Part shown: positions 25,653 through 35,105 of the stretch, one piece after another
Layout: each line of letters opens with the position of its first letter
How positions within the stretch are numbered: position 1 is the first letter of the stretch
Source: Ilumatobacteraceae bacterium
GTDB taxonomy: Bacteria > Actinomycetota > Acidimicrobiia > Acidimicrobiales > Ilumatobacteraceae
DNA: 38,560 nt
Reading direction: 5' to 3'
Assembly (NCBI GenBank): GCA_022843125.1
Contig: JALHOG010000052.1
Span: forward strand, 1 to 38,560
Translations under genes and position numbers: made by a program
Notes under the pieces: model-generated
The model's database searches: none
What the model saw: only the letters and a program-made list of their open reading frames with translations
What the model was told of the DNA's origin: nothing

Positions 25653-26432
25653 ATGGACGGCGAGTGGCTCTACGCCGAGCACCACATCCAGTTCCTCGAG
25701 GAGCTGTGGGGTGATGGGTACCTCTCGCCAGGCGGCCCCGACGAGGTGGCTCGGGTGCTCGACGGCATCGATCTCGTCGGTGCCGAGGTGCTCGACATCG
25801 GCTGCGGCAGCGGCGGGATCACGGTCGACCTGGTGCGCCGCCACGGCGCCGGTCGGGTCGTGGGCATCGACGTCGAGACACCGGTCTGCGAACACGCCCG
25901 CAGGCGTGTCGAGCGCGCCGGGCTGTCTGGTCGGATCGAGATCCGACTCGTCGAGCCGGGGCCGCTCCCGTTCGCCGACGGGTCGTTCGACATCGTGTTC
26001 AGCAAGGACTCGATCGTCCACATCGCCGACAAGGAGACGATGTGCCGCGACGTGTTCCGCGTGCTGCGCCCGGGCGGCTGGTTCGTCGCCTCCGATTGGC
26101 TGATCGCACACGACGCTGCGCCCTCTCCGGCGATGGCCGACTACATCGCGGCGGAAGCGCTCGACTTCGGGATGGCATCACCCGCACGCTACGAACGGGC
26201 GCTCGGCGATGCCGGCTTCGTCGACGTCGAGCTGCGGAACCGTAACGCCTGGTACCGCGACGTCGCCCGCGCCGAGCTCGACCGGCTGACCGGCAGCGAC
26301 CACGACCGCTTCGTCGACATGCTCGGTGCCGACGAGGTGGCCACGCAGATCCGCACGTGGACTTCGATGGTGCCGGTGCTCGAATCGGGCGAACACTGCC
26401 CGCACCACTTCCGGGCCCGGCGGCCGAGCTGA
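25653..26432 (+). CDS. SAM-dependent methyltransferase (phosphoethanolamine-methyltransferase-like)
   Basis: A 259-residue class I methyltransferase. SAM-binding motif I is VLDIGCGSGG (about residues 46-55), motif II acid GIDVE (about 70), then LPFADGSFDIVFSKDSIVHI and the post-motif VLRPGGWFVASDWLI. The combination 'FSKDSIVHI.DKE' and 'SDWL' is most like phosphoethanolamine/sarcosine-type N-methyltransferases, with 'YIAAEALDFGMASPARYERAL' cut here to its key A-E...G...Y elements; the substrate is not certain. Start is ATG 25653, six bases after the NTF2-like stop, with no strong Shine-Dalgarno. It is soluble. The next gene starts 22 bases later with its own -10-like element. Confidence 0.87.
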   Translation: MDGEWLYAEHHIQFLEELWGDGYLSPGGPDEVARVLDGIDLVGAEVLDIGCGSGGITVDLVRRHGAGRVVGIDVETPVCEHARRRVERAGLSGRIEIRLVEPGPLPFADGSFDIVFSKDSIVHIADKETMCRDVFRVLRPGGWFVASDWLIAHDAAPSPAMADYIAAEALDFGMASPARYERALGDAGFVDVELRNRNAWYRDVARAELDRLTGSDHDRFVDMLGADEVATQIRTWTSMVPVLESGEHCPHHFRARRPS

Positions 26433-26453
26433 CCCGTCTGCCACACTGAGGCG

Positions 26454-27542
26454 ATGCGCCCGCTCGCCGGAATCCGTGTCGTCGAGGCCGCCAGCTACAT
26501 CTCCGGCCCGTTCGCCGGACTCGCGCTGGCCGATCTCGGAGCCGACGTGATCAAGGTCGAACCGCCCCGAGGTGACCCGTACCGGCGCTTCGGCCCGCAG
26601 GATGGCGACGAGGGCGTGATCTTCCGCGCCGTCAACCGCAACAAGCGCAGCGTGCGGATCGACCTGACGACCGACGCCGGCGTCGGTGAGCTCGGCGCCC
26701 TGCTCGACGACGCCGATGTGCTCGTCACGAACTGGCGGCCCGGCGTCGCCGAGCGCTTCGGGCTCGATGCCGACACGGTGCCGCAGCGGTGGCCGCGCCT
26801 CGTCTGGGTGCGAGTCTCGGGCTACGGGCAGACCGGGCCGATGGCGCAGCTGCCGTCGTTCGACTCGATCGTCCAGGCCCGCGTCGGCCTCTCGTCGTCG
26901 TTCGCCGACGAACCGGTGCTCGTGCCTGCCTATGTCGCCGACAAGGTCACGGCGACGTTCGCGGCGCAGTCGGTGCTGGCGGCGCTCGTGCAGCGTCAGA
27001 CGACCGGGAACGGCTCAGTGGTCGACGTGGCCATGATCGATGCGATGGCGTACTTCGACGCGCCCGACCTCTTCGCGGCGCACCAGCGACCGGGGCAGAC
27101 CGACGACCGTGTGACACGGATGCTGCGCAGCCCGCGGCCGTTGCCGACCTCCGACGGGTGGATCGTGCTCGCCCCGGTCAGCGGGCACCAGATCAAGCGG
27201 GCGATGATCGCCGCCGGCCTGGAGCACGCGGTCGCCGACCTGAAGAGCCAGCCCGATGCGGTGGCGGCGGCCGAGCGCTTCTTCGAGCTGTTCGGCGATC
27301 ACCTCCGCAACCGGACCTCGGCCGAATGGGTCGCGATCTTCAGCGCCGCCGACGTGCCGGCGAGTGCCGTGATGACCAAGGCCGACCACCTCGACGATCC
27401 GCAGGTCGCGCACAACGAGATCTACCGGTTCGCGGATGAGCTGGGTGGCCCCATGCGACGGGTGCGGCACCCGGCGCTGTTCGCTGGGCGGCCGGTCGAC
27501 ACCGACGACCTCCCGATGACGAGATTCTCCGACGATCTGTAA
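26454..27542 (+). CDS. CaiB/BaiF (class III) CoA-transferase
   Basis: A 362-residue family III CoA-transferase, the group that includes carnitine CoA-transferase, formyl-CoA transferase and alpha-methylacyl-CoA racemase. Signatures: MRPLAGIRVVEAASYISGP, where the conserved R-V-V-E begins the fold, ALADLGADVIKVEPPRGDP, NRNKRSVRIDL, NWRPGVAERFGLD, and VSGYGQTGP; the catalytic Asp is expected in VVDVAMIDAMAYF (about residues 184-190). The C-terminal domain has PTSDGWIVLAPV and ADVPASAVM. ATG 26454 has CACACT six bases upstream. The specific acyl group is unknown; its position near acyl-CoA catabolic genes suggests a role in activating or racemising a branched acid. Confidence 0.9.
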   Translation: MRPLAGIRVVEAASYISGPFAGLALADLGADVIKVEPPRGDPYRRFGPQDGDEGVIFRAVNRNKRSVRIDLTTDAGVGELGALLDDADVLVTNWRPGVAERFGLDADTVPQRWPRLVWVRVSGYGQTGPMAQLPSFDSIVQARVGLSSSFADEPVLVPAYVADKVTATFAAQSVLAALVQRQTTGNGSVVDVAMIDAMAYFDAPDLFAAHQRPGQTDDRVTRMLRSPRPLPTSDGWIVLAPVSGHQIKRAMIAAGLEHAVADLKSQPDAVAAAERFFELFGDHLRNRTSAEWVAIFSAADVPASAVMTKADHLDDPQVAHNEIYRFADELGGPMRRVRHPALFAGRPVDTDDLPMTRFSDDL

Positions 27543-27614
27543 CAGGGCGGCCACGCACGGCGATGTTGTGGTGGTACGGGCGGAAACAACCGGACCACGA
27601 GAGGGAACATCCGC

Positions 27615-28394
<780 letters not shown>

Positions 28395-28469
28395 CGTCAG
28401 CGTCGCGTTCTCACATCGCGGATCCGATCGGCCCGGGCAGGGTTCGACCACACGATCGGGTCCGCCCCG

Positions 28470-28498
28470 GCGGCGACCGTCAACTCGACGGTCGCCGC
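28470..28498. terminator. Bidirectional hairpin between convergent genes
   Basis: A perfect 12-bp stem, GCGGCGACCGTC (28470-28481) with GACGGTCGCCGC (28487-28498), and 5-nt loop. It overlaps the acyl-CoA dehydrogenase stop codon (28480-28482). No T-run, but the location between convergent genes fits a terminator or RNA-end stabiliser. Confidence 0.65.
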
Positions 28499-29730
28499 TG
28501 GCGCGTCTCGGCCCAGCTCATGCCGCGCTCGACGTCCTGCTCGCGCGGCAACCCCAGCACCTGCTCGGCGACGATGTTGCGTTGCACGGCGAACGTGCCA
28601 CCGCCGAGGGTGAGCGCAGGCGCGAAGAGGTAGCCGTAGTGCCAGACCGGGTCGACATCGGGGAACTGGCTGCCGTCGCCGCGACCGAACCGGATCTCGG
28701 TCGGGCCGCTGCGCGAGCTGGTCGGGATCACGCCCGCGAGGCCGGAGCCGTCGAGCATCCCGTCGGCGCCCGTCAACCGCTTCGCGAGCTCCATCACGTG
28801 CTGGCCGTGTTCGTCACCGAGGATCTTCTGGATCGAGGCCTCGGCGCCGGGAGTCCGCCCCTGGAGCCTGGCGCTCAGCGTGCGCAGACGGTTGAGTCGG
28901 AGCACCTCGGCCTCGATGTGCAGCGCGGCGGCGGCCTGCCGGTCGAGCGGTTCGTCGAGCCCGCCGTTGGCGCGGACCAGGGCCAGCAGGTCGTCGGCCG
29001 ATGGGCCCGTGCCCCACAGCGACCCCGATGACGACAGCGACACGCGTTCGTTGGCGAGCGTGACCTTGGCGAGTCGCCACCCGTCGCCTTCGTCGCCGAC
29101 GCGGTACTCGACGGGGAGGCGGACGTTGTCGAAGAACGTCTCGTTGAACGAGTACGCCGTCGTCATGTCGATGATCGGCGAGAGCGTGATGCCGGGGGTG
29201 TCCATCGGCACGATGAAGTACGAGATGCCCTTGTGCTTCGGGACGTCGGGATCGGTGCGCGCGATCAGGATGCCGAACTGGGCGTGATGGCCACCTGACG
29301 TCCAGATCTTGGAGCCGTTGATCACGTACTCGTCGCCGTCGCGCACCGCACGCGTCCCGAGGCTGGCGAGGTCGCTCCCCGAGTCCGGCTCGCTGAACAG
29401 CTGGCACCAGATCTCGTCGCCTCGGAAGATCGGGTCGAGAAAGCGCTCCTTCTGCCAGTCGCTGCCCGCGAGGTAGATGGTCGGGGCCGCCCACCCGACA
29501 CCGATCGCGTTCGTCGCGGTCGAGGTGCGGGTGACGCCGGCCAGCTTCATCTCGTCGTCGATGATCAGCTGGTGGATCGGGTCGGCCTCGAGCCCGAACG
29601 GTGCCGGCCAGTGAGGGACGATGTACCCCGCCTCGTGCAGCTGTGCATTGGTGGGTTCGGGATGCACTGCGAGCCACTCGCGGACGGCGAGGCGGCGCGG
29701 ATCGTCGTCGGCCGGGAGGTCGAAGTCCAT
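28480..29730 (-). CDS. Acyl-CoA dehydrogenase
   Basis: A 416-residue FAD-dependent acyl-CoA dehydrogenase. Family features: EIWCQLFSEPDSGSDLASL (FAD/substrate loop), YVINGSKIWTSGGHHAQFG, KGISYFIVPMDTPGI, FNETFFDNVRLPVEYRVG, GDEGDGWRLAKVTLANER, and the C-terminal helical segment QKILGDEHGQHVMELA. The region normally supplying the catalytic Glu is not obvious in this subgroup. ATG 29730 is used because GAGACT lies six bases upstream and the family homology begins at once (DFDLPADDD). The PAP2 gene ends 10 bp upstream on the same strand. Together with the carboxylase genes starting at 30453 it suggests oxidation of a branched acyl-CoA before carboxylation, as in leucine or acyclic terpene breakdown. 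Confidence 0.92.
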   Translation of the reverse strand: MDFDLPADDDPRRLAVREWLAVHPEPTNAQLHEAGYIVPHWPAPFGLEADPIHQLIIDDEMKLAGVTRTSTATNAIGVGWAAPTIYLAGSDWQKERFLDPIFRGDEIWCQLFSEPDSGSDLASLGTRAVRDGDEYVINGSKIWTSGGHHAQFGILIARTDPDVPKHKGISYFIVPMDTPGITLSPIIDMTTAYSFNETFFDNVRLPVEYRVGDEGDGWRLAKVTLANERVSLSSSGSLWGTGPSADDLLALVRANGGLDEPLDRQAAAALHIEAEVLRLNRLRTLSARLQGRTPGAEASIQKILGDEHGQHVMELAKRLTGADGMLDGSGLAGVIPTSSRSGPTEIRFGRGDGSQFPDVDPVWHYGYLFAPALTLGGGTFAVQRNIVAEQVLGLPREQDVERGMSWAETRQRRPSS

Positions 29731-29740
29731 ACGATCAGTC

Positions 29741-30433
29741 TCACCCAACCGTGGCGGGCGGGACGATCCGCAGCGCGCGGATCGCCAGCCAGGCGGCGGC
29801 CGCGCCCATGATCGTGCCGGCCACCGCATCGCTCGGCCAGTGGACGCCGTGGATGCCGCTCGACACGAACGTGCACGCGATCGGCGCCGCCAGCGCAGCG
29901 GCCCGCCGACGCCGATCGGTCCGCCAGGCGTAGAGCGCGAACGAGCCCCACACGGTCGTCGTGCTCAGCGAGTGCCCGGACGGGTAGCTGCGGCTCGTGT
30001 GGTCGCGCCGCACCTCCACCTCCGCCTCGGTGGGCCGGTCGCGGTCGATCAGTTCCTTCGAGCCCACCTGCACGACGAGCATCGAGGCGAGGCAGATCAG
30101 CACGGTGGCGACGCCCCGCCGGCCGTGGCGCCGGATCACCCAGATCGCGGGGATCAGACCGACCGCGATGTTCGCCTCGGTGCTGGTGGCGTGGCGGACG
30201 ATGTCGGCGAACACCGGGACGGGCTGACCGAACTCCTGCCACCACAGGATGTACGCGACCTCGCCGGGCAGCGGCCCGTCGACCGAGAGCACGGCGATCG
30301 TGAGGATGCCGAGGATCGCGAACGCGAGGGTCCAGGCGGCGATGTGGATGACGCTCGCTCGGACAGGACCGGACACGACGCGATGATCGTCGAGCACGCA
30401 GCGGCGCGCCAGTCGGTGTGCGAGCCGTGTCAT
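29741..30433 (-). CDS. PAP2-family membrane phosphatase
   Basis: A 230-residue integral membrane protein of the PAP2 (type 2 phosphatidic acid phosphatase) superfamily, which dephosphorylates lipid phosphates such as undecaprenyl pyrophosphate or phosphatidate. Motif 1 is K-E-L-I-D-R-D-R-P; motif 2 is Y-P-S-G-H-S with the acid-base His; motif 3 reads S-S-G-I-H-G-V-H-W-P-S-D with the nucleophilic His. In motif 3 the usual Arg after the first Ser is replaced by Ser, which normally binds phosphate, so activity may be altered. Helices: ~30-50, 82-98, 107-125, 150-165, 180-195, 205-222. It starts 19 bp from the divergent carboxylase start, so its promoter must overlap that gene. Confidence 0.88.
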   Translation of the reverse strand: MTRLAHRLARRCVLDDHRVVSGPVRASVIHIAAWTLAFAILGILTIAVLSVDGPLPGEVAYILWWQEFGQPVPVFADIVRHATSTEANIAVGLIPAIWVIRRHGRRGVATVLICLASMLVVQVGSKELIDRDRPTEAEVEVRRDHTSRSYPSGHSLSTTTVWGSFALYAWRTDRRRRAAALAAPIACTFVSSGIHGVHWPSDAVAGTIMGAAAAWLAIRALRIVPPATVG

Positions 30434-30437
30434 CGCC

Positions 30438-30443
30438 TACGGT
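30438..30443 (+). promoter_or_regulatory. -10 element of the carboxylase gene in a 19-bp divergent gap
   Basis: TACGGT nine bases before ATG 30453. Only 19 bp separate this start codon from that of the divergent PAP2 gene (30433). Read on the other strand, the same bases give CACCGT five bases before the PAP2 ATG, so one AT-poor patch may serve both directions. Confidence 0.45.
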
Positions 30444-30452
30444 GCTGCGGCG

Positions 30453-32051
30453 ATGGGGAACGTCGTGCGATCTCGTCTGGACGTGCGCAGCGACGACTAC
30501 CGGTCGAACCTGGCAGCGATGCAGTCGCTGTGGGACGTGGTGGCCGAACTCATGGCGTCGGTGCCCTCGATCGGTGGTCAGCGCTACGTCGATCGGCATC
30601 GGGCGCGCGGCAAGCTGCTCGCCCGCGAACGGATCGAAGCGCTGGTCGACCCCGACACGCCGCTGCTCGAACTCGCGCCGCTGGCGGGGTGGGGGAGCGA
30701 GTTCCCGATCGGCGCCGGGTCGGTGAACGCGATCGGGGTGGTCGAAGGCGTCGAGTGCGCGATCACGGCGAGCGACATGACGTATCGCGGCGGCTCGATG
30801 AACCCGCGCTCGGTCGACAAGGGCGAGCGTTTCCGCGAGATCGTGCGCCGCAATCGGTTGCCATGGATCAACCTGATCGAGTCGGCGGGCGCCGACCTAC
30901 CGCATCAGGCCGACATCTTCGTGCGCGGCGGCGCCGGCTTCCGCGACCAGACCCAACTCTCGAAGCTCGGCATCCCCACGATCACCGCCGCGTTCGGACC
31001 GAACACGGCGGGCGGCGCCTACGTGCCGGGCATGAGCGACTACTCGGTGTTCGTGAAGGGTCGCGGCACGGCGTACCTCGGTGGGCCGCCACTCGTGAAG
31101 ATGGCGATCGACGAGGTGGTCGACGAGGAGACGCTCGGCGGCGCCGAGATGCACGCCCGCACGAGCGGCCTGTCCGACTACCTCGCCCACGACGAGCTCG
31201 ATGCGTTGCGGATCACCCGCGGCATCGTGCGCCACCTGCGCTGGCGCAAACTCGGGCCCGGCCCCACCGAGCCGGCCGACGATCCGCTGTACGACCCGGC
31301 CGAGCTGCTCGGCTGCGCGTCGGCCGACGTGCGGGTGCCGTTCGACATCCGCGAGGTCTACGCACGACTGCTCGACGGGTCACGGTTCGAGGAGTTCAAG
31401 CCGCTCTACGGCGACAAGCTCGTGTGCGGCTGGGGTTCGATCCACGGGTTCCCGGTGGGGCTGATCGGCAACAACGGGATCCTGTTCAGCGAGGAGGCGT
31501 CGAAGGGCGCCCAGTTCATCCAGCTCTGCAACCGCACCGACACGCCGCTCGTGTTCCTGCACAACATCACCGGGTTCATGGTCGGTTCGAAGGCCGAGCA
31601 GGGCGGCATCATCCGCAACGGCGCGAAGCTGATCAACGCCGTGTCGAACAGCGAGGTGCCGCACTTCTGCCTGATGGTCGGGGCGTCGTACGGCGCGGGC
31701 AACTACGGCATGTCGGGCCGGGCGTACGACCCGCGGTTCATCTTCTCGTGGCCCAACCACAAGATCGCCGTGATGGGCGGCCGTCAGCTCGCCGGGGTGA
31801 TGGACATCGTCGCCCGCAACGCGGCTGCGGGGCGCGGCGTCGAGGTGGACGAGGATCAGTTGAACGCCGGCAAAGACGCCCTCGAAGCGCAGATCGAGAA
31901 CGAGTCGTCGGCGCTGTACGCCACCGGGCGGGTGTGGGACGACGGGATCATCCACCCGGCCGACTCGCGGACCGTGCTCGGGCTGGCGCTCTCGGCCGCC
32001 CATTCGAACGTGGTGCAGGGCGCCACCGAGTACGGCGTGTGGAGGCACTGA
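30453..32051 (+). CDS. Biotin-dependent acyl-CoA carboxylase, carboxyltransferase (beta) subunit
   Basis: A 532-residue carboxyltransferase that moves CO2 from biotin to an acyl-CoA. It matches the methylcrotonyl-/geranyl-CoA carboxylase beta branch: RHRARGKLLARERIEALVDP near the N-terminus (here as key R-A-R-G-K-L...R-I-E), ASDMTYRGGSMNPRSVDK, LIESAGADLPHQADIFV, FGPNTAGGAYVPGMSDY, then FLHNITGFMVGSKAEQGG and the oxyanion-hole region ASYGAGNYGMSGRAYDP and MGGRQLAGVM. Length is normal (MCC beta ~535). The stop shares one base with the alpha-subunit start (TGATG at 32049), showing tight coupling of the two subunits. Whether the substrate is 3-methylcrotonyl-CoA, geranyl/citronellyl-CoA or another branched acyl-CoA cannot be read from the sequence. 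Confidence 0.92.
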   Translation: MGNVVRSRLDVRSDDYRSNLAAMQSLWDVVAELMASVPSIGGQRYVDRHRARGKLLARERIEALVDPDTPLLELAPLAGWGSEFPIGAGSVNAIGVVEGVECAITASDMTYRGGSMNPRSVDKGERFREIVRRNRLPWINLIESAGADLPHQADIFVRGGAGFRDQTQLSKLGIPTITAAFGPNTAGGAYVPGMSDYSVFVKGRGTAYLGGPPLVKMAIDEVVDEETLGGAEMHARTSGLSDYLAHDELDALRITRGIVRHLRWRKLGPGPTEPADDPLYDPAELLGCASADVRVPFDIREVYARLLDGSRFEEFKPLYGDKLVCGWGSIHGFPVGLIGNNGILFSEEASKGAQFIQLCNRTDTPLVFLHNITGFMVGSKAEQGGIIRNGAKLINAVSNSEVPHFCLMVGASYGAGNYGMSGRAYDPRFIFSWPNHKIAVMGGRQLAGVMDIVARNAAAGRGVEVDEDQLNAGKDALEAQIENESSALYATGRVWDDGIIHPADSRTVLGLALSAAHSNVVQGATEYGVWRH

Positions 32052-34051
32052 TGAACGTGCACCCGATCACCCGTCTGATGATCGCCAACCGCGGCGAGAT
32101 CGTCTGTCGCATCGCCCGTACCGCCGACTGGATGGGGATCGACACGGTCGGCGTCTACTCCGAGCCCGACAACGATGCGCTGCATGTCGACTCAGTCGAC
32201 CTCGCGGTCGCGCTGGGCGGGTCGACGCCCGCCGAGTCGTACCTGCGCGGTGATGCGATCATCGCAGCCGCAATCGCCACCGGGTGCGACGCAGTTCATC
32301 CCGGTTACGGATTCCTCGCCGAGAACGCCGACTTCGCGCAGGCGGTGATCGACGCCGGACTGGTCTGGGTCGGTCCGACGCCCGACCAGATCCGCCTCCT
32401 CGGCGACAAGATCGCCGCCAAGCGCGCAGCGATCGAGGCCGGCGTGCCGACCACGCAGATCGTCGAGGTGGCACCGGGGTCGGTGCCGACCGGGTTGACG
32501 ATGCCGGTGTTGGTGAAGGCGGCAGCCGGCGGCGGTGGGCGCGGGATGCGCATCGTGCGCGATGAGTCCGAGTTGGGGGAGGCGATCGCCGCTGCGAGCC
32601 GTGAGGCGGCCTCGGCGTTCGGGGACGGCACCGTGTTCATCGAGCCGTACATCGAACGCGGTCGGCATGTTGAAGTGCAGATCATGGGCGACGCCCACGG
32701 CAACGTGATCCACCTGCACGAGCGGGAGTGTTCGATCCAGCGCCGCAACCAGAAGGTGCTGGAGGAGGCGCCGTCGCCCGGCATCACCGACGAGGTGCGC
32801 GCGACGCTGCACGAGGGTGCGCTGGCGCTGGCCCGCCACGTTGGCTACCAGAGCGCAGGCACGGTCGAGTTCCTCGTCGGCGAGGACGACACGGTCACCT
32901 TCCTGGAGGTCAACACGCGGTTGCAGGTCGAGCACCCGGTCACCGAGGCGATCACCGGGGAAGACCTCGTCGAGTTGCAGCTCCGGGTAGCCGGCGGTGA
33001 AGCGCTCCGTCTCACCCAGGCCGACGTCCGGGTGTTCGGCCATGCGATCGAGGTGCGGGTGGTCGCGGAAGACCCGGCTGCAGGCTGGCTGCCCTCGACC
33101 GGCACGATCACCGACTTCGACGTCGGTGTCGGGCCACGCGTCGATGCCGGGGTCCGCGCCGGCAGCCGGGTGTCGGTCGAGTTCGACTCGCTCGTCGCCA
33201 AGGTCATCCAGTTCGGCGACACGCGGGATCTCGCGGCACGGCAGTTGGCACGCGCGTTGCGCGCCACGCGGATCAGCGGGGTGCGCACCGACGTCGACAC
33301 GCTGATTGCAATCCTCGGGTCGCCGGCCTTTGCCGCTGGCGCGACCACGACGGCGTTCCTCGACGAGCACCCGGAGGTGCTGGCGGCGTCGGGCCCCTCA
33401 GGTGACGATCGCGTCGCCCACCTCCTCGCCGTCGTCTTCGCCGACGAGCAGCGCAGTCGCGCCGCCGACCCGGAAACCGGTTTCGCTCCATCGGGATGGC
33501 GCAACGTGAGGACCGTCGGCCAACGCCGCACCTGGCTCCTGCGCGGCGACGCGCTGTCGGTCGAGTACGTGCGGCACGGCGACGCCGCGGACGTGTCGAT
33601 CGGCGCTTGGCCCGAACCGGGCCTCGACGGCACGATGCCTGACGACGACCGGCGCCGGTGTGTGGTGCGCACGGCCGCCACCCCCGACGGCCGGCTCGCG
33701 ATCGAGCTCGATGGGGTCCGCCGCGTGATCGACGTGGTGATCGACGGTGACACCGCCCGCACACACTCGGCGGCCGGAACGCTCGGGTGGGCGCGAGCGC
33801 CGCGCTTCGCCGACCACGACGCCGACCAGGCGGGCAGCGGGCCGGTGTCGCCGCTCCCCGGCACCGTCATCGCCGTGCACGTCGAGGCGGGCCAGGCGGT
33901 CGAGGACGGCACCCTGCTGATGGTGGTCGAGGCGATGAAGATGGAGCACAAGATCACCGCGCACGCCCCCGCCGTGGTCAGCGAGGTCCGGTTCCGGGCC
34001 GGCGACCGCGTCGACGCCGGCGACCTCCTCGTCGTCCTGGAGTCGCCGTGA
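32051..34051 (+). CDS. Acyl-CoA carboxylase alpha subunit (biotin carboxylase + BCCP)
   Basis: A 666-residue biotin-containing subunit. The biotin carboxylase part starts at RLMIANRGEIVCRIARTA, with HPGYGFLAENADFA, the ATP-binding Gly-rich loop KAAAGGGGRGMRIV, HVEVQIMGD, ERECSIQRRNQKVLEEAPSP, FLEVNTRLQVEHPVTE and the C-terminal RISGVRTDVDTL. A linker of about 90 residues follows, then a biotinyl domain: PLPGTVIAVHVEAGQAVEDG, with the biotinylated Lys in EAMKMEHKI (~25 residues before the C-terminus region ends in LLVVLESP). ATG 32051 overlaps the beta stop by one base. It pairs with the preceding beta subunit; BioY at 35106 could supply its cofactor. Confidence 0.95.
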   Translation: MNVHPITRLMIANRGEIVCRIARTADWMGIDTVGVYSEPDNDALHVDSVDLAVALGGSTPAESYLRGDAIIAAAIATGCDAVHPGYGFLAENADFAQAVIDAGLVWVGPTPDQIRLLGDKIAAKRAAIEAGVPTTQIVEVAPGSVPTGLTMPVLVKAAAGGGGRGMRIVRDESELGEAIAAASREAASAFGDGTVFIEPYIERGRHVEVQIMGDAHGNVIHLHERECSIQRRNQKVLEEAPSPGITDEVRATLHEGALALARHVGYQSAGTVEFLVGEDDTVTFLEVNTRLQVEHPVTEAITGEDLVELQLRVAGGEALRLTQADVRVFGHAIEVRVVAEDPAAGWLPSTGTITDFDVGVGPRVDAGVRAGSRVSVEFDSLVAKVIQFGDTRDLAARQLARALRATRISGVRTDVDTLIAILGSPAFAAGATTTAFLDEHPEVLAASGPSGDDRVAHLLAVVFADEQRSRAADPETGFAPSGWRNVRTVGQRRTWLLRGDALSVEYVRHGDAADVSIGAWPEPGLDGTMPDDDRRRCVVRTAATPDGRLAIELDGVRRVIDVVIDGDTARTHSAAGTLGWARAPRFADHDADQAGSGPVSPLPGTVIAVHVEAGQAVEDGTLLMVVEAMKMEHKITAHAPAVVSEVRFRAGDRVDAGDLLVVLESP

Positions 34052-34068
34052 ACGGGGAGGGGAGTGAC

Positions 34069-35058
34069 GTGTTGCGTTTCGGGGTGCTGTCGACGGCGAA
34101 GATCGGGCGCACCAAGGTGATCCCCGGCATCGCGAAGTCGGAGCGCTGCCGCGTCGACGCGATCGCGTCGCGCTCGCCGGAGTCGGCGGAACGTGCCGCG
34201 AGCGAGCTCAGCATCGAGCGCAGCTATGGGTCGTACGAGGCGCTCCTCGCCGATCCCGACATCGACGCCGTCTACAACCCGTTGCCGAACCACCTCCACA
34301 CCGAGTGGAACCTCGCCGCGATCCGCGCCGGCAAGCACGTGCTCGCCGAGAAGCCGATCGCGATGGACGCCGCCGACGCCGAACTGGTCTTCGCCGAAGC
34401 CGAGCGGCACGGGGTGCGGGTGGTCGAGGCGTTCATGTACCGGACCCACCCGACGTGGATCGAGGTGAAGCGGCTCGTCGACGCCGGCGAGATCGGCCCG
34501 CTGCGCCACGTGCAGTCGTTCTTCGGGTACCGCAACCTCGATTCGGCGAACATCCGCAACATCGTCGAGGTCGGCGGGGGAGCGCTGTACGACGTCGGCT
34601 GCTACACGATCAACTCGGCGATGTGGCTGTTCGGCAGCGAGCCGGAGGTCGTGGGTGCCACGATCGAGCGCCACCACGCCCGCGGCACCTTCGGCACCGA
34701 CACCGTGACCGCCGGCCTGCTCCGCTTCCCGAACGGCACCGCCACCTTCGCGTGCGCCACGGCGACCGAGCCCGGCCAGTGGGTGCACATCATCGGTGAG
34801 GGCGGCCGGATCGAGCTCTGGATCCCGTTCAACATCCCGCTCGATCTGCCCACGTACATCACCGTCGTGCAGGGCGGGTCGCCGCCGGTCGCACCCGACA
34901 TCCGACGGATCGACTTCCCGGTCGCCGACGAGTACGCCACCCAGGCCGACGCGTTCGCCGCGCACGTGCTCGACGGGGCTGCGCCGGCGATCACCCCCGC
35001 CGAGTCGATCGCGACGATGCGCACCATCGACGCGGTGTTCGACAGCGTTCAGCGGTGA
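34069..35058 (+). CDS. Gfo/Idh/MocA-family oxidoreductase
   Basis: A 329-residue NAD(P)-dependent oxidoreductase, a family acting mainly on sugars, inositols and dihydrodiols. N-terminal Rossmann start is LRFGVLSTAKIGRTKVIPGI; the conserved NPLPNHLHTEWNLAAIRAGK and E-K-P-I-A-M-D follow, with the catalytic-lysine motif EKP; then EAFMYRTHPTW, where dehydrogenases of the dimeric-dihydrodiol branch have 'E.fM.R.hP', and VGGGALYDVGCYTI. GTG 34069 is preferred because GGGGAGGGGAG lies about five bases upstream; GTG 34048, which overlaps the carboxylase stop, is the alternative. It follows the carboxylase genes closely, but no direct metabolic link to acyl-CoA breakdown is evident. Confidence 0.9.
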   Translation: MLRFGVLSTAKIGRTKVIPGIAKSERCRVDAIASRSPESAERAASELSIERSYGSYEALLADPDIDAVYNPLPNHLHTEWNLAAIRAGKHVLAEKPIAMDAADAELVFAEAERHGVRVVEAFMYRTHPTWIEVKRLVDAGEIGPLRHVQSFFGYRNLDSANIRNIVEVGGGALYDVGCYTINSAMWLFGSEPEVVGATIERHHARGTFGTDTVTAGLLRFPNGTATFACATATEPGQWVHIIGEGGRIELWIPFNIPLDLPTYITVVQGGSPPVAPDIRRIDFPVADEYATQADAFAAHVLDGAAPAITPAESIATMRTIDAVFDSVQR

Positions 35059-35091
35059 TCGTCGGCTTGGTGCGCCGCGGTCCGGCTCTGC

Positions 35092-35097
35092 TAGACC
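35092..35097 (+). promoter_or_regulatory. -10 element for bioY
   Basis: TAGACC eight bases before GTG 35106. TTGGTG at 35067-35072 could be a -35, with a long 19-bp spacer. Supports the inner start over GTG 35055. Confidence 0.4.
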
Positions 35098-35105
35098 GAT
35101 CACCC

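Noticed and set aside
29621..32050. Long open plus-strand frame upstream of the carboxylase alpha start
   Set aside because: It is the antisense and out-of-frame shadow of the acyl-CoA dehydrogenase, PAP2 and beta-subunit genes; Arg/His-rich composition; biotin carboxylase homology begins only at ATG 32051.
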